A stretch of DNA of 64,000 bases from NCBI GenBank assembly GCA_005281725.1, contig SSBO01000007.1, positions 3,726,402-3,790,401 on the forward strand, given 5' to 3'. The notes below the pieces were generated by a model, which was not told the origin of the DNA, searched no databases, and worked only from the letters and a program-made list of their open reading frames with translations. The translations under genes and the position numbers were made by a program. Each line of letters begins with the position of its first letter. Position 1 is the first letter of the stretch. Of the stretch, positions 49,684-62,898 are shown piece by piece. The DNA comes from Wuchereria bancrofti (lineage: Eukaryota; Nematoda; Chromadorea; Rhabditida; Onchocercidae).

Positions 49684-51894
49684 CTAGTCCAATCGCTGTG
49701 TTTGCTTCCGCTGCCTAGGAGATCCTGATTTCGGTGATTTGTCTGAAATTTCAAAACATAAGATCTATGTTAGTGTAAGGACTATTCTTAACTGAAAGTC
49801 AAGAATGACTCCTATGCGAATCACTGTTCTCCAGAAAACTTTCTCAAATTTTCTTCTTTTTTGCTTGTAATATACAAATAACGCGAAAGCATTAAAACAA
49901 AACTCATACTGTGATTAAGTACTTCACGGGGGATCCATTCAAAATCAACTTCGTTTTTCTTGCCGGTCCCTATTTCAGTCAGTTGTGTTTGTCGACTTTT
50001 GGCCATTCCATGTTTTCTTGTCAACTAAAATATTTTAACAACATTCAATTATAGTAAATAAATGGTCAACAAAAACGAAACTTTTGATTATTTTATACTT
50101 GGTGATTCAGATCTCTTGTCCCTTCTTTGTACGTGGTAACCCTCACCCCTTTTCAAGATCAACATATGCATTTCAAGTTCCCATGTTATTTAATCAAAAA
50201 CTTCATCAACATCTAATGATTTTCCTTTTACATCACTTTACACCAGTCACTTTTAGAGCTGTTAGTATTTACAATAAATATATCTGTGAACCCCATACAT
50301 AAAAGCGACAACCTTGGAAAGAAAATGCTGTCCAGCCAATAATATTAGCACAACAACAGCCGCGAAAATGACGTATAGGAACCCAGTTTCTGTGTTGAAA
50401 TTTGATTCATCTTCTACAATCGTTATAGTTTCGTTGAAAACTGTGTTTTTATACCCTTTTCCATCACTATCCTCATATTGTAGTTCTACAACAAGTCCCA
50501 GTGGTCGTCCAGCGAACTGATCAGACGGATAAAAGGCATAGTTGAAAGTAGCTTCCTGTTTAGCTGCTACAACACGATTATATTGCACCCTCGAAAACTA
50601 AAATAAGAAACACATGAAATTAAATAAGGCTGCAACAAAAAAAAAATTAAATTTAATTAAACCAAGAAAAATCTGAGTAGTGATACTCAGATTTCTCTTG
50701 GCTTACTCAAATTTTACTAAGTACGAACTTATCAGAACTCAAAATACCAACATTTTGTATGTGATAGCTGAAATCCTGTGGGTAACGGAAAGAAGTCTCG
50801 CAAAAAAGCACGGTAAATTCTTTCTCGCCATGGTTTTGAAACCCCATTAAGAACTGAACAAGCTTACCGCCAGGAAGGCCTGAAAGAAAAACCAATACTT
50901 ATGTTTTCTTTAACAAAGAAGCAAGAAAGAAAAAAAAATGAACGACAAAGTATCGATGAAAGTACCTTCCGAATGCTCAGGATGAGTAAAAATGAAAGCC
51001 ACATGAACGTCGGGAGAAGGTCTCATTATGTTGTCAACTTCCACTGCATCGGAAATCTGGAATATTTCATATTTAGTGATACCAATTCTATTCAATTACG
51101 AATTGTGTATCACTCGACCAAGTTTTATAATTCAAATTTATAATTTTAAATTAAAAATTTTTTTTATAATTTTTAGAAAAGAAAACTGAAATTCAGAAAG
51201 ACAAGAACAAGCTGTTAAGTCCTAGTAATATGAAACAGACTCATTCATACCTCTTTCCTTACCAAGAAAATGCTTTATAAAGAAATTTACAAATTGAAAT
51301 TGATGGGGATATCGATCGCATATAATAACTACCTTATCGTCGGGAACTGCGATGATGTCCTCTTCGTTTACAGGAACCTCCTCTTCAACTTCACCGTCCA
51401 CTGCATCATCCCCTCTCATAGTAACAAAACCTTAAAGCACTATCACCTGACGGAAATAGGTTGTAATTTCCTAGAACTAAGAATAGGTTATCAAGTCACA
51501 AAGAGTGCATTCCGATTCGGTTATAGGGATTTTACTTCCTATGGGCATCATCTTCAAAAGTACCTAAAATGGAACAAAGAATGACACTAAAGTAAAGTGA
51601 TAAGCAGCGTCTGAAAGACCAATCTTGTGAGAAAATTGTAAACTCAGATTGTTTTTTATAATTTTTGAAAAGTAACAAAAAAACAAAATGTCGTTGAAAT
51701 CATCAAAATTTTGTTTCTCAATAATTCCACTTGAAATAATACCTGAGGGAAGTACTACTCGGCTGGAAATGATGAAGACAATTTTAAAATAAGTGACAAA
51801 ATATGCCATGTATGAAATGAATTTGAAAGGTAAACTCACAAGTTGTTAACGCAGCAAGTCCGAGAAAAAGCCGAAGTATTCCTCTGCTGATCAT
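49684..51894 (-). CDS. SSR1: Translocon-associated protein subunit alpha (TRAP-alpha / signal sequence receptor 1)
   Basis: TRAP-alpha is a single-pass ER membrane glycoprotein next to Sec61 that helps translocation of some secretory proteins. Seven exons close in frame to 276 residues: 51894-51840, 51430-51333, 51056-50966, 50879-50752, 50597-50313, 50024-49910 and 49742-49684 (stop TAG). Seen: signal peptide MISRGILRLFLGLAALTT; an acidic segment EVEEEVPVNEEDI, shorter than in mammals; the lumenal domain with KLVQFLMGFQNHGEKEF, SFRYPQDFSYHIQN and FAGRPLGLVVELQYEDSDGK; N-glycosylation sequon NET in VFNETITIVED; a membrane span at about 196-215 (LYVIFAAVVVLILLAG); and the cytosolic tail with VDFEWIPREVLN and basic NKSPKSGSPRQRKQ. 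The TRAP family pattern is unmistakable. An intron at 50600-50750 carries a strong hairpin. Confidence 0.95.
50662..50701 (-). repeat. 18-bp hairpin in TRAP-alpha intron
   Basis: Arms 50662-50679 and 50684-50701 are inverted copies with a 4-base loop and one mismatch. On the transcribed (-) strand that mismatch becomes a G-U pair, so all 18 positions can pair. It lies in the intron between exons 4 and 5. Its origin could be a fold-back element remnant; the role is unknown. Confidence 0.85.
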
Positions 51895-52150
51895 CTCCAA
51901 CCAGTCAACCAGCAACTGTTCAGTCGACAACTGAGTTCACAATACTGCCAACTCCCCAAGTCGCCTGCACTGAATTATTCCAGGCAACCGGGTCCACAAA
52001 CTGCTGGAAGAACGCTGCAACACTTCAACAACTGCAAACTTCCAAGATGTGTCGAGATGGAGGATGTGGTAGTTCGGAGGTGATGGAAGGAAGAGTGGGT
52101 TACGTTTCGTGCCACCTTTTCCGGTTAGAGGAAGTGTGGAAGAAACAGAA
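51895..52150 (-). promoter_or_regulatory. Possible promoter / 5' UTR of TRAP-alpha
   Basis: The 250 bases directly upstream of the TRAP-alpha ATG are clearly GC-richer than the surrounding intergenic DNA. No TATA box or defined motif was recognised. The call rests only on composition and position. Confidence 0.3.
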
Positions 52151-55100
52151 TGGTTTTTCAAGAAACACTACTTTGAGTTTTCTGCATGTTTCATGTGAAA
52201 AGTGTATTGAGTAACACAGAAAGTCAAGTAGGTATACAATTCCCCTACAGAAAGATGAAGATTTTCTTTTTTTCAGAGAAAAATGAAGAATTCCATCGAG
52301 CATTGCGATCTATTTCAGGCTCAGTTCAACGCAACGTAACATTACTAAGGACTGTTAATCCCCTTTTTTCCATAGTTATTTCCGACCATTCTTTTTACGT
52401 AGTAACTTATCTCTATAATGTAGTAAGTTATTCGTTGACAAGACGAATGCAAGACTATCCCAAGTTACGTCACAAACTCAATTATTTATGGAGTTCATTG
52501 ATACCGTCCTTGTACTCTGTCTCAGTATAATAAGAATGATTTGGAGCACAAAATTTTTTGGATTGTCCTCGTCACTCCACATGGAGGGAACAAGGTTACA
52601 GATCACCATTACTTTTGCTATTCATAGTGCAGTATTTTCTTATATTTTGATACGTAGATTTTAAATTAATCTAGGTTTTTTGTTGTATAATTTAAAAAAG
52701 GAAGTTCAAATTTGATCTGAAGTTATTTCAGAAAGTAAATGATTTTAAAAGTAAAGAACGGTAAGAAAAAAACAAGCCATGCGAACAAGTGGTTTTTAAC
52801 CCACTCTTTCTATTAAACGAGTTAGCATCAACAGTCTGCTCGATGAGTGTCTTTTTTATCTCGGTGATTTGAAGAGAATTTCAATGAAATATGTTGTGAA
52901 AAACTGCTGGCGAAATTCTTCATTTCCGGTAGTAATTGGTGCACATTAGAGGTTTAAATAACAGTGATTGTATTAGGAAACTATAATTTTTGACTTGCTT
53001 ACATTTCTAGCTGACAATTCCGTCTTGTGACAAATTTTAGTATTAACATCATGATTCAGATAATATTGTGTAATACTGTACTAGTATTATGTTCTCAACT
53101 AAGTTATGGTATTGGAAAAGGAGCAGATCATAGCAAAGGAATTTAAATTATTAGCTCTTTGTGCGATGGAGCTTTCATATCACTTCCAAAATTAGAGCAG
53201 TTGTTTCGAAATTGATCGCAGCGGGAAGTATGCCAAACGAATGCTTGCCATTGAAATATTCCTAAGTATCCTGGTTGGAGATGAATCCTGTTAATTCGCT
53301 TGCAAGATAATCATTTTACTTAGAAATTCAACGTTTAACTTGAAAGGTAAATTCATTCCTGTAAAGATTGCAACTCTCTTTAAATTTAAATGAATTCCAG
53401 AAATCTTTTCCAGGCAAAAACGGTTGAATATACAGAAGGTGCTATTGCAATTGGAGCAATTTTTGTCAATTCAGCTAACCAATTTTCACGTCCTTTTCTA
53501 CACCTTATCACATTACTGATACTCACTGATAACAGATGTGCTTGACTGATGCATACAATCGGAAATCTTCGTACCGTTGGTCTCGGAGATGGATTAGAAA
53601 TCAATTCTTATATCTTCCTTACGAATTTTCTTGTGATTTTATCCTAGACTACATCCGTCATCGAACATCCACATAAGCAGCTATTCGGATTGAACGACAG
53701 TCCGAAGTTTTACGTGAAAACCAAATTAAATCCCGTAAATTTTTAATATTTGACATTCATTTGATTTCTGTGTTTGACTTGATTTCCTTTCATGGCTTTG
53801 TGCTTAACATCACCTTAAATTGTTATAACTCTCTCCGCTGTATATTTAGAACTTACTGTAAAAGAAACATCTGTATCACAAAGGAGGGATGTGACCATAT
53901 TTTCACTTTTTCACATATCAATCTCAAACGGAGAAGTCGAAGTGATAGTTGTGAATTGCATCTGCATAAAAATAAAAACAGAAGTACACACAATGTTATG
54001 TATAGCACAGGAATTGAACTGATAAGAAAAGTAAAGAAATGAAAGATTCATTTGCAGATGGAAAGTTTAGCTTAATGAGTACATCCCACAAAATGGAATT
54101 CACAACAGCGTTCGACAAATTTGTCTTCTTTACAGAGTGCATATCTTCCAGTTCTTCAAGAATGATCTAGTTGCTTCAGGCTATGAATTGCAAGTCAAAT
54201 GTACAAATATTATGTCGTAGGTTACAAACAGACCGGAAGTCAATCCTATTAGGAATTCAACGTTGCGAAAATTTATAAAAATTGAGCAGTTCCCACTTTA
54301 GTTACAAGTCACTCAATATTAAGCGTAAAGAAAATGTCCAAATGACTTCAACGAAAAATAAACCAAACACTTCGAAAAAATACAGGAATGCAACTGAAAT
54401 GTTGGCAAGTGGAGACACAGGAAATATGAAAAATCCAAAAGGACATGTTTCAATGCTTTTTTATCATTATACAGTTTAAACTGAAACACTGTCAGCTTAA
54501 AATTTAAAATAATCACAAAGTTCATCACAATCGCACAGTAAAATTGCTGGTGGTTTCTAGAAATCTCACAAGAAACCAGAAATCGACAATTAAACTGATT
54601 TTAATACAAATCACATCTACACGCACAAATCATTATTCTCAACGGGTAAACGTTCTTTAGGAAGTATGTTAGGTAAACAGAAATACTGAAACTAGACTTC
54701 CTTTAAAGGTTCAGATTAACTACCATCAATAATTTGATGCGTTGTAATAATAAAATGTGCGGTGTAAAATAACCGTAAAATAATTAATACTTGGCGCATA
54801 AGCATACAAATTATCTATGTTGTGCGATCACAACATGACCAAAAACAATGGCTAGAGGTAGTGAGGAGTTAAAAGCCATAGAACTAAGTTCACGAGAATT
54901 TTAAATTCTCGTACCAAAACGAATTAAACTTCCTACTGAATTCATTGTTCGTTTTTTAAGTTCAACGTAAGACACCTGGAAAAAATATGTTTTCCTAATC
55001 GATAACGTCTCAAGGAAACATTTGCCGGTAACAAGAAAACCCCAAAAGAAATTTTAACCGACTTTTCCGCTGAAAATACACAATTTGAAGAGAATTTACA

Positions 55101-55319
55101 CCAAAATTTAAGTCTTAGTTGGAGTATTGACAAAGTAATAAAGAGTGAAAATTGTTAGTGTGAAATAGCGAACCATATTTCTTGTAGGACAGTAGCACAT
55201 AAAAATCACTTGCAAAAATGATTTGATAAAGCTTCCGTCACATTCCGCTAAATAAACATATCATTTTCTTTCACAATTGTTTTAAAAATCTCTGAATGAA
55301 TTTAACTCACAAACTAATT

Positions 55320-55364
55320 TTTTTTTTTTCTAAATTTTTCATTTTTTTTTTTTAAATTTTTCAT
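55320..55364. repeat. Imperfect T-rich tandem repeat
   Basis: Two adjoining copies, each a run of 11-12 T followed by (C)TAAATTTTTCA-like sequence, of about 23 and 22 bases. It is low complexity, within the region just downstream of the convertase gene. Confidence 0.7.
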
Positions 55365-55509
55365 AACTTCCACAACCAAATATTACAGCCTGAGGTAAGT
55401 TTCTACCAAATTTTGCAGCTGTTTTCCTAAACCTAAAATTGAAAATGAATTGTAAGTAATCAACTCAATAGTTAATTTCGGGTAAGTTTGATTTAAAAAA
55501 GAAAAAAAA

Positions 55510-58500
55510 TCACCGGATGGAAAGTTTAAATAAATAAAACACAGTAAAACTAAACAGTAAAAAAAATAAAGCTATAATATTGGAAGCAGTAATGACAGAC
55601 GCGGCGGATGTGTCTTCCCATAATGCACCATAGCGAGTCCGTACTTTACTAGACAACGAACGCGGTGTCAACGAAGATGAAGATGCTGAAGGTGTACCTC
55701 CTATATTACTTACTTCTGTTGCTGTACCGTAAAGAACCAAATCCCATCGAATCAATTCAGCATCTAAAGAAATTAGCATGTAAGCTGCAAACTATGGATT
55801 TCTAGTTTTGTATAATGCAATCGGAAAAGGTGAGTTCTACATGTAAATTTGCTCTCACGAAAATTTTATTTGAAAAATTTACCATCCCACCCATCATTAT
55901 TGATTTCTAATGTCCATAAACCGACAGCTATTTCGCCCCAGTTATGAGTTGTCATGAAAGCCCATTCTCTGAAGCCTGTCCGGGAAGTATCGCGAGCTCG
56001 CTTCGCCAACAAAGTTGATCGAGTTCCTATAATATCTGTGGTATTCTTAAAAAACTTCACATAATAATCGTGCAAAAAGTTTATATAACGATGATGAAAA
56101 TGATCTGAAAGCAACAAGAGGAAATGAATTATAACTTTATACAGAAAAATTGTCTCTATCTATTTCAAGATAATTGAATTCAATCTTCTAATTGTTTAGT
56201 AGAGTAATTATCACGAAAGTACAATCCACCTGAAGGTGAAGTGAGATAAATTTGTATATCACCCCGTTTGGGTGCAGTTAGAGTAATGATTGCCTGGACA
56301 TGTTCAAGATATCCTACTTTATTACGCGAATAGCTTGAGCAACCGTCTGTATAAAGTTGCAACTGCAATCGATTACCGTGTGGAACCGTTCTAAAGAGAA
56401 GGATATTAAAGAAATAAAGGTTAAAACTGAGGAAATTTTAGAACGGATGTTTCCTCCACTAAAATAGAGGAGGGAATTTTGACAACTTTACATAGACCTC
56501 ACTGTATCTAATTAATTTTTACTCTCTAGTGCAGTGATTCTTGTAAATTACGCCGAGACTGACTAAGTTATCTTAACATCGACTTATTTTATTTAAAACA
56601 CACTATTTTTTGTTAAAGTAATGTTTATTAAACATGTAGATTTTAATAGTTGCTTTTACTAAACCAGAACTTGGAGGGGAGGTATGCAGTTATTAAAATT
56701 TGCATAGAAAATGTGCACAAGTTTTAATAACCATTGTACATTGAGTTTGTGTAAAATTCTCCTCAGTTAGGAAGATTTCGTACTGAAAAGTCTAATGATC
56801 TTAAAAAGTAATTATAAGAAGCAAGGTGTTTCCTTGCAAGTGCAAGTGCAATCGAATTCTTTCAATTCAAATTTAGGTGAAATCTGAATAAAAAAGAGAG
56901 AACTAGCTTGTATCTAGCCGGATAAAAGACGACGCATTTCCTCTGTTCCGGAACTGTTGTCCAGTTACTAGCCAATCGGACCATCGCACCAGCATCCATT
57001 AAACCAAAACCAAATGAATGTGATACTTTCTTTCCAATTCCATTTGTTACCCAATCACCAGCACGAAGATTGAGAGGCCGAGCGGTACGAACAACAATAT
57101 GCTCAAAAGCAAACTCTTATCAAGTTATCTTAAATATTGACAATATTTCTTATCTCATTTTCCATAGGATGAAATTTCACAGCTTATCCTAAAAGAACTC
57201 CCGACGCAAGTGTATTTTATCCACTTGAGTAGTGAACAAAATGGCATAACCTCTACAGTTCAGTTCTCAGCAATAATTACTTCTCACTGGCTAATTGATC
57301 AAATGAGATTTTCTTAACCGACAATATCTACATTTAAGGAATGAATGAAATTACTTGCATATCTCGCCATGTTAATTTAGGATTTGCTTCCAGAGTTAAA
57401 GCAACAATGCCAGCTGCTAGTGGTGCACTTGCCGACGTACCCGTATGAGCATTTGTACAGGAATGATGTAAATCTGTTGTTACCTGCAAACAAATGTAGG
57501 AAATTTTAAATACCTATCAATGATGTTAGATTGTATTTCACAAAGAATAAAGTATCCGTAAGTTGTGGTATTTTTAGCTAGACAAATTTTTACACTGGTA
57601 CGAAGCGTATTATGATCGCGAGAATTCTGATCTTACGAAGAAAAAGTCACTCTCACAAGGTGCAATGTTAACTGAAAAACGGGTTTGAATTTGGGAGATT
57701 GAAAATCTACGTTTACTTCGTTCGTAATGTCCGTGTATAGACAGAAATATTTCTTGAATGCTTAAAGCGATGAGTAGGACAGATAGCAAAGATATTTCGT
57801 GGAAAGATAAATTTTCGCAAAAATAAACAGCTTATTTGTTCTATCATCACTTTTAGTTATCAGTCTAACATCTTCTGAATAAAATTTTAGGCAACTCACA
57901 ATCATTTTTTCACCAGTAGCACCGCTACTATACGCAGTAGCAAGTGTTGAACTACAAGCTTCTGAATACCACGGTATGTTACCGTGTTCCGTTGCGGACG
58001 ATATAGATAATGTATAAATACTATTAGTATATCCATCACAATTACATGAATCGGCATCTTTACCACCATTTCCACTGGCCCAAACAAATATCGAACCAAG
58101 TCCATGACGACCCTGAAGAACAGCGCTTCATTTTAAAGATAAAAAATGAGTAAAAATTTCATTAAGGATTTCTTTCCTAATTTGGACCAAGACAAGTTAC
58201 GAAAATTCTGGATATTATTAATCATTATTAGGTTACAGTGTAACACAAAACACAAAATTTTCAAGCATAATTTTCCGGAACAAAATTACGCAACACTTTC
58301 TTTTTGTTAACGACTCACCTCACGAATACCTTTTTCAAAAGCTCTTCTTGTTAGTTTTGCTGGTCCATCAACCGTTCTGCCATCATCATCCGGTCCCCAA
58401 CTTGCCGAATAAATGTCGATATGGTCAGAATTATGAGCAAGACTGGTTGCCTCTACCGCATCGGTCACATCACCATCCAGCATTCTAATCCCTGTAAGGA

Positions 58501-61500
58501 AGAGATTTAGTAGTGGTCTTCTTGCCGAAAAACACCTTTTTGGAGCGATAAGCTTGAATGAATTTTATATATTATTAAAGTTATTTGAAATTTTAAATTC
58601 TTAACAACTATTATCAGTTTCCTGATGATAAAACTACTGAATATCTGAAATGGCAATATCTGAAATATCTGAAAAATGAATATCTGAAATGGTAAATTTT
58701 TTATCCGGAACAGTGCCAGTTGTAACACAGTTTCATATAAATTTACTTAATAGGTAACTCTTGATAGTTTACTTGATAGATAAATACTGAAGAATGGATT
58801 TTGCTATCTAATATGCAAAAGTGGACTGAAGGATATTATCTGTGTGTTTTTATTACTGCGTTACAAGATGGTCAAATCAGCTTCCATGAGAAACTATTAC
58901 AAATCCATGAAATGATGCGAATTTAATCCTTCAAAACACATTCTTTCTTCGTTTTTACACTTCATCCCGCAAAAACCAGGCAAAATAGTACCACCAATTC
59001 GAGCATTATAGGCGATCCCAACAATACACAGTGAATTATTGAAAATAGCAGCTACTTCGCCAGCACATCGTGTTCCATGCCTATTCTCATCTGTGTAATC
59101 ATACCGAGGTGTCGGGTCTTCATCACGATCATTCACGTCGTAACTAGCTTTCGCATCCTGAAAATAAAAATTTCGGCTTTCAGGGATTGAAAATATTGCG
59201 AAAGCAGTAAAAGAAAACAAATAATGTGTTTTGAACTATTCACATAATTCGGAGCAATATCCGGATGTGTTCGTTCCAAACCATCATCCAATATCGTTAC
59301 AACTACACCTCTTCCTGTATAACCAAGATCCCAAGCTTCGCGTACATTATGATCCAAGCCACGATCATATGCTGCTGCATTCTGGAATTAATTTACTTCG
59401 CAACTGAATAGTCAATGAAATACAAAATCAAGAATTATATGATATGATTTTAAACTAACCAAATACCACATGTCGGACCACAACGGGTCATTTAAATTAT
59501 AATTTCCAACACTGCGGGTACCGGCATTCCGGTTGCGGCTGCTTGCATATTGTTGTTGAACATCATCACTTGCTATTATTGTGAGGTCGTCACTAATTTC
59601 ATTGCCCTGGAAATGCTATTATCGAGTGTGTTTTAAAAATGAAAGAGATCGCAATCAGAAAAATCTTCTAATTCTTTAATTATTGGCTATAATTATTGCA
59701 AATTTTTTTTATATGAATAAACAATGAGTACGTTGTATAAATATAGCAATTGAACTGATCTATAAAATTCAGAAAATAAAAACGTTCGAAGAAAAACGTT
59801 TCCTTTATATTCTTCAGTTTAACGAATTCAGTACTTTCTCTTTAACTTCCATTTAAAATATATAAGTACTATCCTGTAGCTATGGTTTATTCAATTATCA
59901 AATGAAACTGGAATTTATAAAAGCCAAAACATCAAATTGATTTTCTGAATCGATAGAAACACAAAAAACAAAAAAAGGTCAAACTCTTATTAGCATTATT
60001 AACTGATATTTAAAGTAAAATTTATGAAAGAATTCACCTTAAATCGCTGCAAATGAACAGCCGATGAAAGAGTGTTCATCGACATGTAATCACGCTTAAC
60101 TCGTTTTTTTGCTATTTGTTGTTCTATCCATTCTACCTAAAAACATGAGATTCTCAAATAGTACTCTTTTTTTAAACTAATTTGACATATAAATCACTGT
60201 AGTGCACAATACTAATCCCGAAGTGCTGATAAGCTAGTGCATAAGTGGTCGGAGAACAATAAAATGACTTTCTGTTTTTGATTCAGTTCATACTCGGTAG
60301 CAAAATGCCGAATGTGGTTTTTCATCAGCACATCAACTTCATGAATGGATCCATCATTAACACTGCATTTACTATTTCATTACTAGAAGAACAGAAAATA
60401 CATAGTAAATCTCAAATTTCCTTGTACTGTATGCGTGGATAGAAAAGATAACTCTAGACACGAAAAGATGATGGAAATGATTTCTAAATATTTCGCACTC
60501 AAACATTTGAAAGCTCAGGATATATTAAGAGTATTAAACTTGAGAGTTTTAAAAACAACGTAATTGTAACATGCATTAACAATTCATTTCTGCATAAATG
60601 CACTGAATGTTTGAGTTACATTCAAACTAGCAGCTTATGTTTTGAGAAAAAAACCTCCCTATTAGAAAATCAATCGTGTGAAGACTTCATGTCAAACAAG
60701 CCACTTTCTTATCTCTTAAATTTATAACGTTCTACCACTTATTAATTAGCTGCAATAGCTTACGAAGCCAAATCAGCGATTTCATACTTTAATAAGCCCA
60801 CTCTTATCCCTTCAACAGTCGCTCAAGATTTTTCAACAAGCAGGATGGAGAAATCTAATGATTCAGTATGTTTATAAAATGCTGGTACAGTTTTTAAAAT
60901 GTGACTAATGTCAACAGAACATGACCTTCGATTTTTCTCACAAAAGGAAATTCATTCGCAGTAAAATGACAATTAAGATTTAGAAGAATTTACGAATATT
61001 TAGCATGTTACTTTTATTGCTTTTTCCTTTCAGATTAACATTCTGACCAAGAAATGATTTTAATACAGTTATTATAGCCACCTTTATTCATCTACTCAGT
61101 CAGTGTGATTCTAATCAAGAAAACAATATGTTCGACACATTCTGCGAATGCCACAAAATCTTCGTTATCCTGAATTTAAAGGAGTTTTTCTACTATGAAG
61201 AAAGTGATATTTGGAAAATCTGAACTCGCACAAATCTGATAGCGACTTGGAAGATATGAAAATTGCATATGCTTCAGATGTAATATCGTTTAAAACCATA
61301 CATCCGCTCTTATCTTATTAAAGTAATCATATTTACAGTTCCAAAATGCTTACTCTGCAATTTAATGCAATGCAAAATAACTATCCAGCTTCAGTTTTTA
61401 GCAACACTACTGTTTTTTCATCACCGAATAGCTAAACAGAACGTTTAAAACACTATTCTTTTATTTGTCTAATTAGTTGCGAAGAAATATTTGGTGCGTT

Positions 61501-62898
61501 GCATATGACATGCAGAACACGAAGAAGACAAGATATAGGTAAGATTACAAGTATCTGTGATGGAAAGACATTTGATTCCTCCGCAAATTGTTTTCTGTTT
61601 GCAAATATGAGTACTAAGCGATAAGAGATAATAGTCGTATAAGAAAAATTATGAATGTCTGGCGAATATCCTTTTCTTCCCGTATATTACTATCTATAAA
61701 AAATCGACAACATTGAAAATGAAATTGAAGACGAAGTAGGAAGTTGAATAATATCGATACTGAAGAAGTAAATGAACCTATAAATACACAGAGGAACGAA
61801 AGAATTAAAAGCCTTACCTTGGGTTCTCTTGCAATAGAATTCGTTTGAGCATTCCTTCTACGCCTTGTTGACCTCTTCCTCATTTGCCGACTTTCGAACA
61901 AGAAATATTCATCATTAGGTAAAACCTTAAGTATGAACGTTGAAACTGATGATGCGATAAGTTAACTAAGATCATATCAAAATGAAAGTTATAAATAATC
62001 CATGCCTTCAAATTCCTCAGCAAATAGTGTCTTTCGTAATCACGTTCAAAAAAAAGAAATTTCCCGGTAATTTTCAAATCTAACTGGATGGGAAAATTAA
62101 TACTTCAATTGAATAGAAGCCAAATAAAAGTAAACAATCAAATTATCAAGTGGACAATAATTCCATCGTTCTCGAAGAAATTTCAAATTCTACAGTCTTC
62201 AAACTGATAAAATGATGTCAAATTAAGAAAAACGATACTACTTAAACATCTGCTAGCAGAACTGTCAATGTTAAAACTATTAGGACTTTGAAATCTTTTA
62301 AAACAAAAAATAAACGAACAAAGTTATGAAAATGTTATAAAAAAAGCTTTCTAACTTCCCATATTTGCCAACCGCGAACATCAGAACTGTTTGCATTCTC
62401 TAGTCCTAACGAAGATCAATATAAGTAGCAAAAGAATCTGCTGTTCTAGACCGAATTCCTTAATTTTTAAGGAATTTTAAGAAAAAAACAAACTGGTCCA
62501 AGATTGATAAAACCATGTTTTGCCGCTAATTTGTTCGCTTCCAGGATATCACCACCGGTGATCCGTACAGCAAACTGATTAGTATACGCTTTGCGCAATG
62601 CTGTTGATGATGACTGGCTAGTTCCTGTTCCATAACTACTACTTCTACCGCTACTATGATTATTGCTGCCACCAACGGGTGTCAATTCGATCACCGTATC
62701 AGAAGAATTTAACTCATCTGCTGCTACTAAGGAGAACTGGGACATCGATAAAAAGGCCAATGATAAAACGATGAATGATAATGATGTCACAGAAGTATGA
62801 ACGCGTTGACGCGATAATGAGCGATAGTTCCTATTCAAGGGGCAAGTCTGATATGTGGTGCGGTTTCCCTTCAAAACACTGTTGTTTTCTTCATTCAT
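55510..62898 (-). CDS. kpc-1: Furin/KPC-1-like proprotein convertase
   Basis: This is a kexin-family subtilase that cuts precursors after dibasic sites in the late secretory pathway. Exons: 62898-62494, 61925-61818, 60136-60038, 59606-59460, 59381-59244, 59157-58992, 58491-58319, 58112-57900, 57483-57355, 57101-56908, 56390-56230, about 56026-55883 and 55763-55510; about 776 residues. A hydrophobic signal/anchor at 40-60 follows an unusually long N-terminal lead. The prodomain is [20 protein letters not shown], with a basic cluster [11 protein letters not shown] and the main cleavage site AKKRVKR-D (after about 186). The triad is Asp285 (TILDDG), His326 (NRHGTRCAG) and Ser500 (GTSASAP), with oxyanion Asn427 (WASGNGG); the spacing matches furin exactly. 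A P domain and GTRSTLLA lead to one C-terminal membrane span (about 754-772) and a five-residue tail. No Cys-rich repeats are present, unlike BLI-4. The exon join 56908/56390 needs a GC donor. Confidence 0.95.
58640..58692. repeat. Four copies of ATATCTGAAA in convertase intron
   Basis: The decamer ATATCTGAAA, or a one-base variant, occurs four times within about 53 bases in an intron, partly overlapping in a tandem pattern. It is a short local repeat, probably slippage. Confidence 0.7.

Larger units (their letters stand above)
51895..55509. other. Intergenic region between TRAP-alpha and the convertase
   Basis: No gene recognised in 3.6 kb. An imperfect tandem copy of a T-rich unit (T-tract, then AAATTTTTCA) lies at about 55320-55364. 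Open frames such as those near 52186-52530 and 53386-53604 lack splice sites and family motifs. The convertase 3' UTR should lie at the right end. Confidence 0.5.

Noticed and set aside
52186..52530. 114-codon + strand frame upstream of TRAP-alpha
   Set aside because: Composition looks non-coding and there is no recognisable domain or splice context; length alone is not persuasive.
53386..53604. 72-codon - strand frame in the TRAP-alpha/convertase gap
   Set aside because: No acceptor/donor pair fits and no homology is recognisable.
53990..54020. tRNA T-arm-like string (GGAATTGAACT)
   Set aside because: No matching acceptor, D or anticodon arms could be folded around it.
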